Positions 35,979-47,045 of a stretch of DNA of 64,000 nt are shown here, in pieces (the first letter of the stretch is position 1; each line of letters begins with the position of its first letter). This DNA is from Castanea sativa (Eukaryota > Streptophyta > Magnoliopsida > Fagales > Fagaceae). Made by a program: the position numbers and the translations under genes. The stretch spans positions 5,878,782 through 5,942,781 of the forward strand of contig NC_134016.1 in the NCBI RefSeq assembly GCF_040712315.1, given 5' to 3'. The notes beneath the pieces were generated by a model. That model saw nothing but the letters and a program-made list of their open reading frames with translations. It searched no databases and had not been told where the DNA came from.

Positions 35979-36159
35979 GAGAAATGATATGTCCATAACA
36001 TTTTTACAACAAATCCTAAGTGGCAGGATGTTACTGGTTGTTATTGTTGGGGCAAAAAAATAATCTTAGTGTTAGGTTCAAATTTGAACCAATAACAACT
36101 AACCACCTATGATTTGTTGTAAAAATGTTGTAAAAATGTTGTGGACGTAGCATCTCTCG
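35979..36159. mobile_element. Mutator-like MITE, 181 bp, 9-bp TSD TTTAGTTTA
   Basis: Flanks are TTTAGTTTA at 35970-35978 and 36160-36168. The terminal inverted repeats share GTCC(A)(T/C)AACATTTTTACAAC and continue as AAATC(C/A)TA(A/G)GTGG. A 9-bp duplication is diagnostic of the Mutator superfamily. Confidence 0.88.
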
Positions 36160-36168
36160 TTTAGTTTA

Positions 36169-36700
36169 ATATGTTAACAATTGTGGGGTTTTTCCTTTCT
36201 TCTTTTTTTAAATTAATTTTGCAACCGGAGTCTAATACACATTATAGGGAGAGTAAACATGAGATTGCAGGGTCAGGTTCTTATCTACTTTTTTCTGCTC
36301 TTTATGTTTTTCTCTCTCGATTTAGATTATCTTTTCCATTTTTCGGTTAATTTGTTTTGGATGTATACATTCCTCTTCTACATTGGGGGTTCTAAAGTCA
36401 AATGTAAAAGAGGAATCATTACCACCAAATGCAATTGTGCTTACCAAAAACACAAACCGTCCTATCAAAAAAAGAAAAGAAAAAAAGATTTAACTGTTCT
36501 TCTGCATCTACATCTCTTCCAGTGACAACTGAGACAAAGTGTGTGTGGTGTTCGTATCAGAAATAAGAATGGCTGGTGAAGAATAGGGTCCTGCAATCGG
36601 TATCAATCACCATTAGGTAACTCTCTTTCCTCTCACGCTCTCTTACTTTTAATTTCATTTTCAGTTTTTTTTTTTCATGAGTCATATTGATATAATTTTT
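36169..36700. other. Intergenic, no gene seen
   Basis: An 88-codon plus-strand frame at 36259-36525 has a hydrophobic N-terminal half and a lysine-rich tail derived from A-rich DNA. I cannot support it as a gene. Confidence 0.4.
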
Positions 36701-36704
36701 CTAA

Positions 36705-37113
36705 TGGCCTGTTTGGATGTTTAAAAAAGGAGGGGGAGTAGAGTAGAGGGAAGGTGAATAATTCAATTACCTTGTTTGGGAGTTTTTTAAGGAAGGAGGG
36801 GGAGGGGTTTGAAGGGGTTTCAATTACCTCCAACCCTCTCATTTTTAATTCCCCCAAATTGGAGAGATTTGGAGGGAGAGTAGAGCACATAAAATTATTG
36901 ATAAAGTAAATTACCTAATTTACCCTTATTATATTTATAAAATTACAATGTTAAAAACAAGGGGAAGGGCTAATTACTCCCTTCCCCCTTACTAATTATG
37001 AAAACATCCAAACAAGGTGGAGGGTAATCATTCTCCTCTACTCTCCTCCCCACTACTCCCCTCCCCTCTACTCTCCTCTACTCTCCTCCCCCTCTAAACT
37101 CCCAAACAGGCCA
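36705..37113. mobile_element. PIF/Harbinger (Tourist-like) MITE, 409 bp, TSD TAA
   Basis: The ends are TGGCCTGTTTGG and CCAAACAGGCCA, perfect 12-bp inverted repeats, flanked by TAA at 36702-36704 and 37114-37116. The interior is G-rich on one side and C-rich on the other (GGAGGGGGAG / CTCCCCCTCC), so it can fold. Confidence 0.9.
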
Positions 37114-37116
37114 TAA

Positions 37117-38500
37117 AGGTCATTTTTTATTTATGTATTTTGACAGAGGGAAGACACATTTTGAAAGAGATTATCATTGAGTGATTAGATTGATTGCGAA
37201 ATAGTTGACGATGGTGATGAATCAGAGAGACAGGATGTTACATAATCCCTTATTAAAGAGCCCAGATGAATGCAAAGGAGTATGAGACATCCAATTTTTT
37301 ATTTTTTATTTTTATATCTTCATCTACTATTGTTGATTTCTATTCTGTGTTGGATTTCGTAAGGAAAACAAAATTGTAATTCTTTTTATTTGTAAGTTAT
37401 GATTTTTTTTTTCTTTCAACAGGTTGATCTAGAAGATTAAGAAGAATGATTGGGATGTATAAATTGCAAGTTGTAACTGTGTATAGATTTCAATTTTCAA
37501 AATAAGGCAACATGCTAGGGATCACAGAATTTTTTCTTTCACTATGAATTTGGCAATATTGTTGGGGCTCAACTAGATTACCAACTAAATGCCTCTTCTG
37601 TTTTTCCCCCTCATATGGAATTGTCACATGTGTAAACAATTCACAATTTTTTTTTGAGAAAAAAAAAATATTGAAGACATAAAATTAAATAAAAAATCAT
37701 TATCGTATGCATTTTTCTCATGCAATGAGGCTTTTTTTTTTTTTTCTTTTTAGTTTTTGGGTACAGTATAATAATTTTTTATTCATTCATCACTTATAAT
37801 GTCATAAATTTTAGAGGCTCACCAATAAAAGAATTTCCAATGGTGAAAAATTAGCAATTTAGGACATACATCTGAGGCCAAAAAATTTGTAAGTAAATAA
37901 AAATTGAAGCAAATACTCATAGAGACTCAAACAATAGCAATATATATTACTATAGTAATCCCAAATTATAATAGATGTAAATTAAGATCACTCTCCCACT
38001 AACCTATTTTTTCAAAGAAAAAAAAGTTAAACAACCTCATGTTGCTGTTGTTGTTGTTTTTTTTTTTTTTCTTTAAAAAAAAATCATCCTCACGATTATC
38101 TTCCTATCAATTTTTTTATTTATTTAAAAACATCCTCAAGTTTATCCAAACAAAACAATTGAATAGATATATACGTTTATCTTCCTATCATAATTTTTTT
38201 TTAAACATCCCCAAGTTTATCCAAAAAAAAAAAAAAAAACTAAACAGATACTAGCCTCTAATTTGGGTAAATATTAATAATTTGCATCAATTATAATTTG
38301 TAATTACTATATTTTTCAATCATAAAAAAATCTAGAGGTGTGATGAAACACATAATACTCATCACACTATTAACACATAATTTTGTAATATAACTATGTT
38401 CCTATTATTTTCAAATTATCAAAACATCAATCACTGGACCCTCAAAAAAAAAATCAATCACTGCATTAACAAAATTGCCAAAAAATGATGATAATTACGG
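37117..38500. other. Intergenic, repeats only
   Basis: AT-rich. A ~70-bp unit (TATCTTCCTATCA...CCAAGTTTATCC) is repeated at about 38095-38235. A partial copy of the 28085 MITE family lies at 38256-38400. No gene seen. Confidence 0.5.
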
Positions 38501-38503
38501 AAT

Positions 38504-39545
38504 ACTAGCCTCTGAGCACGTGCGTGAGGCTCTTCTATTTTTTGGGTAAGGGTTAATTTAGAGCATTTATTATAATTTGAGAGTACTACTATAAGTGCAC
38601 AATTGCACCTGGACCCAAGAACAGTTACGGGCTCAGGCCCAATGAGCCTTAAACAATATGAATTTGTAGAGTGTGGGCTTGAAACCCAGGTTAGAAGTAT
38701 GTGAGGATTAAATGACAAGCCAAAGATTGTAAACACTCAGAAAATAATGGAGAATATTGTAAATCAACCTCCTCGGATGTAAGCCAAGAGTTGTTATTAT
38801 ATTATCCTTTTCCCTTTTTTCTTTTTCCTTTTTCTCTTACAAAGAAGTTCCCCCCTCCCCTTTTGTGTTCTAGGTTGCCCCTTAAATACTCCTCTTTTTG
38901 ATACTTTGTACACGTGTTGTCCCATCTCCCCCTTAGCCTAGATATTTCTTTTCTCAGTGCCTTTGAATAGTAATCAGAAGTTTCCCTTCCACTGTTCAGG
39001 TGTCACTTCCCCATTAATGCGGCCAGGGTGGTAGGTGCAGGGTCTTTAATGCGGATGTGGCAGCCTTTATCCTTGGTATTTCTCTAGCATCAATGCTTTT
39101 AGGACATTCAAGGGTTCACCCCCTTTTACCATTGGTCCTCATCGTGTCATTCCCTAACCTTTACAATGAAGTCCCGGAATCTCTGATATCCGTCCGAGGG
39201 GAAAAATCATCCTCGGTTATACCCTCGGATCCTCGGCGAATGGGCCGACCCGTAGTACTACCAAGTTCTAAACTCAGAAGCAGGTCGGCCTTCCTTAGCA
39301 TGGCCCAGAGGCCCATATACCCATCAGGATCTTTTTACTCCCCACAACTACATTTTCTAATCACAAAAAAAAACCTAGGGGTGTGATAAATATTATGCAT
39401 TAGCAGGTGAAATAATTTTTCATCACACCCTTAGGTTTTTTTTTGTGATTGAAAAATATAGTACTCCCAAATTATAATAAATACTCTAAATTAACCCTCA
39501 CTCAAAAAATAGAAGAGCCTCTGAGCACGCGCGTGAGGGTAGTAT
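38504..39545. mobile_element. Palindromic MITE (28085 family) split by a solo LTR
   Basis: The left part (38504-38591, ACTAGCCTCTGAGCACG) and right part (39347 to about 39545, reverse-complement end GCCTCTGAGCACGCGCGTGA) together reproduce the MITE at 28085-28385. The break falls inside GAGTACTAC|ATTTT. Confidence 0.8.
38592..39346. mobile_element. Solo LTR-like insertion, 755 bp, TSD ACTAC, nested in a MITE
   Basis: The insert begins TATAAGTGCACAATTGCACC and ends TTTTTACTCCCCACA, flanked by ACTAC at 38587-38591 and 39347-39351. The uninterrupted MITE at 28085 reads GAGTACTACATTTTTC across the site, confirming the 5-bp duplication. Length, composition and 5-bp TSD fit a solo LTR, although the 5' end is TA and not the usual TG. 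No internal coding. Confidence 0.78.
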
Positions 39546-39990
39546 ATAAATAATGTAAACTAGTCGCTAACCCGTGCGATACACAAGAAAGCTATTTGGA
39601 TATGAGATTTTAAAAACTTTTCATTAAACTTCCCACCACAAAGATATTAATTGATTTAAAAGTTACAATTTCAAACACAACCTCACCATGAAAATTCCAC
39701 CCACATCCAAATATCACTTAGTTTAAGTAAAACTGTAAAAGTAATAAACTGTATATTTTGCATAGGATCTCCATGCATGAAAGAGGCTAATATATAAATA
39801 ATGTAAATGTGTAAGTTGGTGTATAAAACGGTGTATGAAAAAAATTTAATGTCATCAGTTTTTTTTTTTTTGGTTAACATGAATTTCTAGAATTATTCAA
39901 GCATTTGACAACATGTGTAGTTGGGAAAATTCTTAAATACTTTTAAACTCTTTCCTCTCACATTTACGTGATCTCACCGTCAATTCAATA
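39546..39990 (-). mobile_element. Possible Helitron 3'-terminus remnant plus intergenic DNA
   Basis: On the minus strand the sequence around 39560-39585 reads GTATCGCACGGGTTAGCGAC and then TAGT. This resembles the Helitron 3' end (ATCGCACGGG...CTAGT). The matching 5' TC end is not recognised. The phrase ATATAAATAATGTAAA occurs on both sides (39543 and 39791). No gene. Confidence 0.4.
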
Positions 39991-40393
39991 AGTGCACTCA
40001 TGAGAGGAGTGAATAAAAGAGTACCTAATAATTCCTCATCTCCCCCGCACGAGGAAAGAAAATCTATCATCACCTGTTCCATAAGAATTCTGTGTGGTCA
40101 ATGTGACGGCAGAAACACAAAAAGAGAGGGGAAAAAAATGAAAGAGATTGATAGACTTTCTTGTTTTGGTATTGGAATTCCAGATACTTTGAACGGGCAA
40201 AGAGGTAGGATTAGTAGGAAGCTTCTAACCTAGTGGATGAGTGAGTGAATCTGTGGGCTGCTATGATGCATCTGGTTGCTTCTTAAGGTAAAGCCTCAAT
40301 ACTCCATTTTCATCTTCCTACATTTCATTTCCATAAAAAAAAAAAAAAAAAAAATTCCTTGCTGTGATCTTTTTCACTTACTGTGTTTTCAGT

Positions 40394-41395
40394 ATGGGGA
40401 AGCAACTCTCAGTGATACTATGGCTAATTGTAATCCATCTGCTTTTTTCAACTGGGTATGGTGACTATGATTGTACACCCATCGGGACTGGAAGTTCTTC
40501 CGGTGGATTCAATTCGGAGGAGGCTAGTCGAGATGCTTACGCGGCCCTAAAAAGTAATCGTTTCCCTGATTCATCAGCTCTTAGAAGATCTGATAGAGCG
40601 GATGTGGTTGTGGATGTGGATTCAGATTCAATCCCGGAGTTCAATGAGCCTGTTGGTCTACAAGCGGAAGCCCAAGATGGTGGGGTGATGATGCTGCCAA
40701 ACTTTAATGGTGAAAGGGGTGACGAAAATAGTGAGGAATATGTTGAAGTTCAAAGGCGAAGGTTCTCAAGTGGTGCCCAAGATGTAGTTACTTACCGAAT
40801 ATTGTCAAGTCTGTTGGCTGTTTCACACTCTGAAGTTCCTGGCTTGGAAAGCGGAAGCCGAAGGTTATCATTATCAAGTGGTGCCCTTGATGTAGTTGCT
40901 TACGAAGTATGGTCAAGTCTGTGGGTTGTTTCGAACTCTGAAGTTCCTGACTTGGAAAGCGGAAGGCGAAGGTGGTCGACCCCAGGAGCTAGTACATCCT
41001 CTCAAGTAGCGAGGAGCTCGAATAAGAGGCTTATTGAATTGGGTTTTGCAATTCTTCTCGGATCAATTACTGCTGTTGTTTCCATCGGTGTTGGTGAGCT
41101 ATCGTCTCGAAACAGAATAATATTAAATTGTGTATTGGTTATAAGCGTAGTGGGTTTTGTTACTCTCGCGGCAGCTTTCATGACTCTCTCATCAACTCCT
41201 TCTACTGATACTCATACAAACCAAACTGCTAACGCAATTTTGGCCAGGCTAGGATTCGCTGCTAGTGCTTTTGGGTTCATATTTGTGATAGCTATGGGCC
41301 TCCCAGACAATCTGCTTTGGGTCATCGTCCTGGCTTTAATTGCTCTAGTGTTCATATTTGTCAAAACTTCTTTGGATCTTCGTCCTCGTATTTAA
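40394..41395 (+). CDS. Secreted/membrane protein with internal 36-aa repeats and four C-terminal helices (333 aa)
   Basis: Translation starts at ATG 40394, one base after a splice acceptor (TTTTCAG|T), so a 105-bp 5'-UTR intron (40288-40392, donor AAG|GTAAAG) is likely. The open frame extends upstream only through a GTG inside that intron. Residues 1-21 (MGKQLSVILWLIVIHLLFST) look like a signal peptide or anchor. An acidic region follows. Residues about 121-190 form two tandem repeats of 35-36 aa (RR.SSGA.DVV.Y....SL and SEVP.LESG). Four helices lie at about 202-223, 230-256, 281-303 and 305-325. The motif ARLGFAASAFGFIFVIAMGL parallels VRVGGAAAAFGFLLMMGI of the chimeric gene's last exon, so the two are related. 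Function unknown; I recognise no enzyme motif. Confidence 0.75.
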   Translation: MGKQLSVILWLIVIHLLFSTGYGDYDCTPIGTGSSSGGFNSEEASRDAYAALKSNRFPDSSALRRSDRADVVVDVDSDSIPEFNEPVGLQAEAQDGGVMMLPNFNGERGDENSEEYVEVQRRRFSSGAQDVVTYRILSSLLAVSHSEVPGLESGSRRLSLSSGALDVVAYEVWSSLWVVSNSEVPDLESGRRRWSTPGASTSSQVARSSNKRLIELGFAILLGSITAVVSIGVGELSSRNRIILNCVLVISVVGFVTLAAAFMTLSSTPSTDTHTNQTANAILARLGFAASAFGFIFVIAMGLPDNLLWVIVLALIALVFIFVKTSLDLRPRI

Positions 41396-41411
41396 TTAGG
41401 TATATATGTAT

Positions 41412-42706
41412 CAGGGACGGAGCCAGGGTTCCAATTGAGGGGGAGCTGAACTATAGAAAAAAAGGGTGACTCCAAATTAGCATTTATTTAGTATTAACAA
41501 AATAATTGTTTCTTATTATGTTGCAATTCAATAATCTATGTTTATTATCTTATTATATGTCATGTAGTCTTCTAACAAAAAGACTAATTAATTTTTCTAA
41601 GTACATAAGAAGATAAGAAAAAAAATCCAAAGATTTAAAAAAAACATATGAAGAAGGCTATTTAGTAAGCCAATGAATGCCATAATATTTAATGAATATG
41701 AACACATATTACAAACTTGGGTAAAATATAGTTAACACTCTTTAGTTAAAGAACTAAGTTAGGTTGCCAAAAACCTTGTAGCTGAATTGGCACCTCCCCA
41801 TGTACAAAATGCTTAGGGGTCTATGGGGAAAATGTACAAAATGCTTAGGGGACTATGGGGGAAAGGGTTCAAGTTGCAGGGTTAGCAACATGTTGTAATT
41901 ATTTCTCAAAAAAAAAAAAAAAAACTAAGTTAGGTTTAAGGATTAAACTTGTCAATTTTGAACAATTTTAAATCTAGTTGGCATTAGCCCAAAAGCTATC
42001 AACCTTATAAATTGTAAGGTGACCCCATTATGTTCTCCAAAATAAATAAAAATAAAAGCAAGCAAGGCAACCCCACAGCTAGTGTAACTCAGTAAACCAA
42101 CAACAATTAAAAGACAAAACACTGACTTTACTAAAAAAGTTTAAAACTATTGAAGTCTATCATTACAGTAAAGTGAGAGAGTGATCAAAGAAAGTTAATT
42201 GAGTGAAGAAAGAGAGCGGAAAGAGAGAGAGATAGGACTTTGAAAGAAATTACCAATGAGCAGCAGATTGGGCCTCTGCCAGCGTGATTCAAATTGCAAG
42301 ATTGAAGGTGAGTCTCACTTACAAGGAATGGATGTGTGGCAGTGTGGGTGTGGCTTGTACTGCTATGCAGTGGAAGTGAAGGAGACAAGAGTCTCTCTAT
42401 TCGGCTGGTATGAGTATGAGGTATTAGTATGAATTTAGGGATTTCTTTTTTATAAAATAATTAATAGAAATAGGATCTGTCCATGTGATTTTTTTCCTTG
42501 TTTTTGGAGGGATAAAAATGGGCCAGAGATCTATATTTTTGTTATTATTGGGTTTAATTTTGTTGTCGGTTGGAATACTGGGGGGCTGAAAAGATTTCCT
42601 TGGGCTAGATACTAAAATCTCATGTAAACATATATGGTAGGTAAAAAAAAAAAAATCTGGGGGGGGGGCCATGGCCCCCCATGGTCCATGAATAGCTCCG
42701 TCCCTA
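41412..42706. mobile_element. hAT-type element, 1,295 bp, TSD ATATGTAT, in the 3' UTR of the upstream gene
   Basis: Flanks are ATATGTAT at 41404-41411 and 42707-42714. The inverted repeats are CAGGGACGGAGC and GCTCCGTCCCTA. It starts 16 bp after the stop codon of the 333-aa gene. The interior has a short direct repeat (TGTACAAAATGCTTAGGGG twice, near 41800-41850) and no transposase. Confidence 0.88.
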
Positions 42707-42829
42707 ATATGTATTGTGTTGACACGAGCAAATGTTTATTTTTGTTTTTGAAATGTTAAGGGACACTTAGAAGTTATATCAATTGTATATGCTTTTCCTT
42801 TCATGTATGGTTTTAAAGAATGTGCTATC

Positions 42830-45800
42830 ATCTGGTGGAGGTATTTGTGGTTGTTGATTAAGTGCTCCTCCATACACTTTCCGCTTCTATTAAGTTCTGC
42901 ATGATATGTATCTATGGATGCACTTTTGCTTTAATGCCTGGCGCAGATTCTGGACAGCCAACTAGAGGCAGAAATTAAATTTAAGAGAATGTTTTATAAT
43001 ATTCAATTTGATTGGTGCAGCATTATCTAAAGATATTCAGTATTTGTGGTTGTTGATAAAGAGCTTCTCCATCCACATCAACTTTCTGTTTCTATTGAGC
43101 TCCTCTCCGTGCCCTCAACTCAATGCTGTTTGCAATTTTTGAGCCCTGTTAAGTGTTGATAGGAGGTGTTTACCTATGTGGTTGTTTTGTTATGAAGGCA
43201 TTGAATCTCTTACATAGGTTGGTTGGATATAAGTGTTATTTTGATCCTAATCTACTTACTACTGCCTTATATATGCTCATAAGCTATTTTGCTGGGTTTC
43301 ATTTTTTTTTTGGGGAGGGGGGGGGGCCTCTAATCACTGCTTCTTGCTAAAAAAAGTCTGCTTCTGTTTTTCTTTTTCATCACTAGCATGAATTACTTTT
43401 GGTTCTGCATGCTTGGTTAATAATGTTTTTATCCCACACTTCTGTTCAAGAATTAGTTGCCTTGCTTTCAGAGCTGAATGGTGCAATTGAATATGTTGAA
43501 AGAAAAGTGATTCCACTTCTAAGCATGGAATTATCTGTTCTTTTTTTTACCGTATAATGTACATTGCTCCATCAAGGATGATTTAGATGGTTTGTGCCAG
43601 GATATGGATTGATTTAGCTATGAATTATTCCTTTTAGAGGGACTTATATTTTGTTTTGTTCTATGTTGGTTATATGTTGTATCTGCAGGGGTTTGATAAT
43701 AGGTTTCTCTTTGAAGCTGTTCCTTTTACATGCTTTGTATGACAGTATGAGTGGATGGCTGTGTTACTTAACCATTGCTCTTCTACTTTGTTTGCTTGCA
43801 TTCATAGCTGTGCTCATACAACTCCCAGCCAGAAAGCAGTTAGCCTTCCCCTACAAGGAATGGAAGTGTGGATGAATTGACATCAAATAGAGGAATTTGA
43901 AAGACTATATGGAATTTCAATCTTTCATCCCTTCATCCCAGTTTTGAAATAGGCTGTGTCGAGACTGCAATCATTGCTTTCGGGTTCTTTCCCCAGCCAG
44001 TCACCCCTGTGTGGGAGGGGTCAAGCTTGGAGACTTCTCTTAGTATATTTTAATGTACTGATGGTCTCTTTATTAATAATACAATTTTTATTACACATAA
44101 GAAAAAAGATATGAGGTGCTTAATATATGTCCCGGAATTTTTGGCTTTCAAAAGATTAAAATGTTTGAATGTTAAAATCCTTGTTGGTCTTGACTCATTA
44201 TATTTTTTCTACCATTTAATTACCATCTAATACAAAGTTCTCGGTCCATATAATTGTGGTTCTTGCTCTTCTCCTTGTGCATCCTGCTAGAGTACTCCAC
44301 CAATTTTCATATAATGTATAACTGCATTTGATTGGTTACTTAACATTTAGCATTGTAAATGCTTTCGTGTTGTAAGAAGGTTAAGGATGAATTTATGATG
44401 GAAGTAGTGCGTTATTTGGAGGTAAAGCAGGTCTTCTGAAGTCTGATGGGCAGCCCATTCGTAATCATCATCTGCTAGCTTGCCTTATAGAGATCAAGAG
44501 CATATTGCATATTGCGTTAAGGTTTTTTCTTCTCGATAAAAAAGCTGATTATTTTCTATAACAAGGAAGTGCTTTGATCCTAAAACAATAATTTGTTTGT
44601 ATTAATATGGAAAAAGGTGGTACATGCATGATGTGTGCGAAAGGTGGCATAGGCTTCACTACTGATGATACATTATTATTTATACATGCTTTGTATTTCT
44701 GCCTCTCTTTTGGGAATCAGGTTCCCCTCACCTTGGTGATACTCAGTGTATCAAATTAGTTAATTTTGTGCACAATGACTATTAATCTCTATCTTACTAT
44801 ATTTATAATGGTGGTCAATCCCTCAGAAATTACACTCATTACTTAGCTGTTGATTGCACTTTGTAATTTTGACTACCTGGAGTATAGGGGTTGAATCATC
44901 TCCTTTGTGCTCGAGCTAATGTTTGTTGAGCTGAAGAATTTCCCAAGAACCCAGCAGCCAAGTCTAGATTGTTTAGTGAAAGGAAGGACAACTTCTCTTT
45001 CTCCAGGGGTCGATGCAAACTGTTTAAGGCTAGGCTAGGTTCTAGAAAGATATTAGGTTGATAGCTCTAAGTTGTGTTGAAGGGAATGAAAAAAATATCA
45101 ATTCTTCAAGAATACTTTCTTGGAAACAAAGCTATTGAGCTTATTTAAAGGGGTATTATTATTCAAAAACTGCTGTACTTTACAATAGTGAGGTTATTTG
45201 TAGGTGCATAGCCTTGGTTTAGTCTCTAGGAGCTTTAACTAACTCAGGCAATAAGCCGTACATCAGATTACAGCAACCCCTGTAACTAACTTGGCTCCTA
45301 TCCTATCCAATACAGCTTGTTACAAAAGACTAATTGTTACAATTACAAGTGGTAATCTAAAAGCTACTGCATCAGACCCTTCCTCTTAAAAGGCACTTGT
45401 CACAAGTGTAAATCACGAGAGTCTTCATATTGATGGTAAGACAAAAGGTGCTGCACATGGAATGAGTTTGAAATTTGCAAGTGGGATGGAAGTTCCACAT
45501 TGTAGGCATTCTCATTGATCTGCTGCAATACTTGGCCTGGACCTACCTTTCTATCATGCAGCTTCATGTAGAGACTAGATGGCTGCCTTTTTTTAGTTAG
45601 GATCACCCATACTAAGTCTCCCTCTTGAAATCTAACTCTTCTTCCTCTTTGTATGCCTGCTTTAGCTTTATGTCATGCACTGGCAGCTTCAATCCTCTTC
45701 TTGACTTCCTTGTGGACTTGCTGCATGTGCTCTACCATGTTTAAGGCTTTAGGATGAGCTTTGGCTGACAGAGGTAAGGGAATCACATCAATAATTTTCT

Positions 45801-46917
45801 ATCTCCTTCTCAAGTCTGAAGGGCAGCCCATTCGTGATCATCCTGTGCTAGCTCGCCTTGTAGAGATCAAGAGCTTATTGGATAAGGTCTTCTCTTCTCC
45901 ATCTAAATGCTAAATTAACATTATTGTTTTTTGATAAGTAGGTAGTTATTTTCTAAAACAATAAGTGTTGTGATCCTAAAACAATCATTTGTTTGTATTA
46001 ATCTGTTAAAAAAGTTGGTACTTACATAATGTGTACGCAATGTGGCTTATGTTTCTCTATTGATGGTACATTGATACATTTATACATGTTTTGTATTTCT
46101 GCCTCTCTTTCAGGAATCAGGTGCCCCTCTCAAATTAGTTAAATTGGTGCACTGTGACTATTATTGGGAGAGCTAATACTTGTTGGGCTGGATCACCTTC
46201 ATAACTTAGTCCTTGAGTGATCTATGTAATTTCTGCAACCTGGAGTGTAGGAGCTGGATCACCTACTTTGCTGGGAGAGCTAATACTTGTTGGGCTGGAG
46301 AATGCCTTAAGAACCCAGCAGCCCACTTAAAATGGTTTAGTAAAAGGAGGGGCAACATGTCTTTGTCCTGGGGTTCACTTCATTCATTATAACTAAAAAG
46401 TGTAAGTTTCTGATGGTCTGGCACTCCGATAGGTCAACTGCTATCAGTGCTGCTAGAAAGATCCAAATTGGAATGCACTATCTAAAACTAAATCATCTTT
46501 GAAAAAAATTGAAATAAGTGTCCAGGTATAATGGAATATTTAAAATATTTTGCTAATCTGTCATTGTTAGGATATATTGCAATGCTATATAGATGGGCGT
46601 TGCTTCTTAAACTTACATATAGATATGTATCTAAAAATTTTATGCTTTAATTGCTACATTATACGCGCGCGCGCGCACACACACATATGTATATGTATTT
46701 TTTTTTTTTTCAGATAAGGACAATTGTTGAATGGTGGCCTTTGTCTCTAAGTATGCCTATCTATTGCTTTTGCTGAAAACTGCATATAGTTTAAAATAAA
46801 AATAAAAATAAAAAAGCGATGCCAACATAGCTGCAATAGATGGTTGTGCAAGTTAAAACCAAGTACTTTCATATCTGATATGGTATGCACCATATATTTT
46901 TGGTAATATTTAAACCC
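42830..46917 (+). pseudogene. Inverted, decayed SAS10 mosaic (exons 7 and 8 recognisable, exon 8 twice)
   Basis: This plus-strand block matches the minus-strand SAS10 interval in inverse orientation. 42830-43560 matches 7500-8170 and its parent intron. The exon 7 copy is at 43440-43527, with AG acceptor changed to AC and GT donor changed to GA. A first exon 8 copy with an internal deletion lies at about 44388-44510. A second exon 8 copy lies at 45795-45886 and keeps ATC AAG AGC. 46165-46917 matches introns 17600-18500. Open reading across exons is impossible. An insert at about 44770-45790 separates the two exon 8 copies. Confidence 0.82.
45073..45780 (-). mobile_element. 3' end of a Ty3/gypsy chromovirus-like element (integrase C-terminus, PPT, LTR)
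   Basis: Minus-strand frame 45400-45660 reads RVRFQEGDLVWVILTKKR and later NENAYNVELPSHLQISNSFH, typical of the region after the integrase core in chromoviral gypsy elements. An upstream stop interrupts KRIEAASA. It is followed by a purine tract AAGAGGAAGGGTCTGA (45372-45387 complement) and a candidate LTR 45073-45371 (TG...CA). The rest of the element is absent. Confidence 0.65.
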
Positions 46918-47045
46918 TGAATTCTGTTACAAAACTCTCTCTCTGTCTTGTTGCACTCCGTTCTTGTATTTCATTGCTCTCTATGTTCTTTCATGGTATT
47001 AGAGCTTTGATCCACATCAATGGGCTTCCACCGAATAGATGTACA
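46918..47045 (+). mobile_element. Copia LTR end plus primer-binding site fragment
   Basis: GAATTCTGTTACAAAACTCT and then TCTATGTTCTTTCATGG / TATTAGAGCTTTGATCC match the 5' LTR end and PBS of the copia element at 50.7-51.0 kb with a few substitutions. A MITE- or gene-like continuation is absent. It abuts the SAS10 mosaic directly. Confidence 0.8.

Noticed and set aside
36259..36525. 88-aa frame with a hydrophobic start
   Set aside because: The tail derives from A-rich DNA, no relatives in the window, no motif.
43651..43875. 74-aa hydrophobic frame
   Set aside because: It begins in duplicated SAS10 intron sequence and crosses an insertion boundary; not conserved in the other copies.
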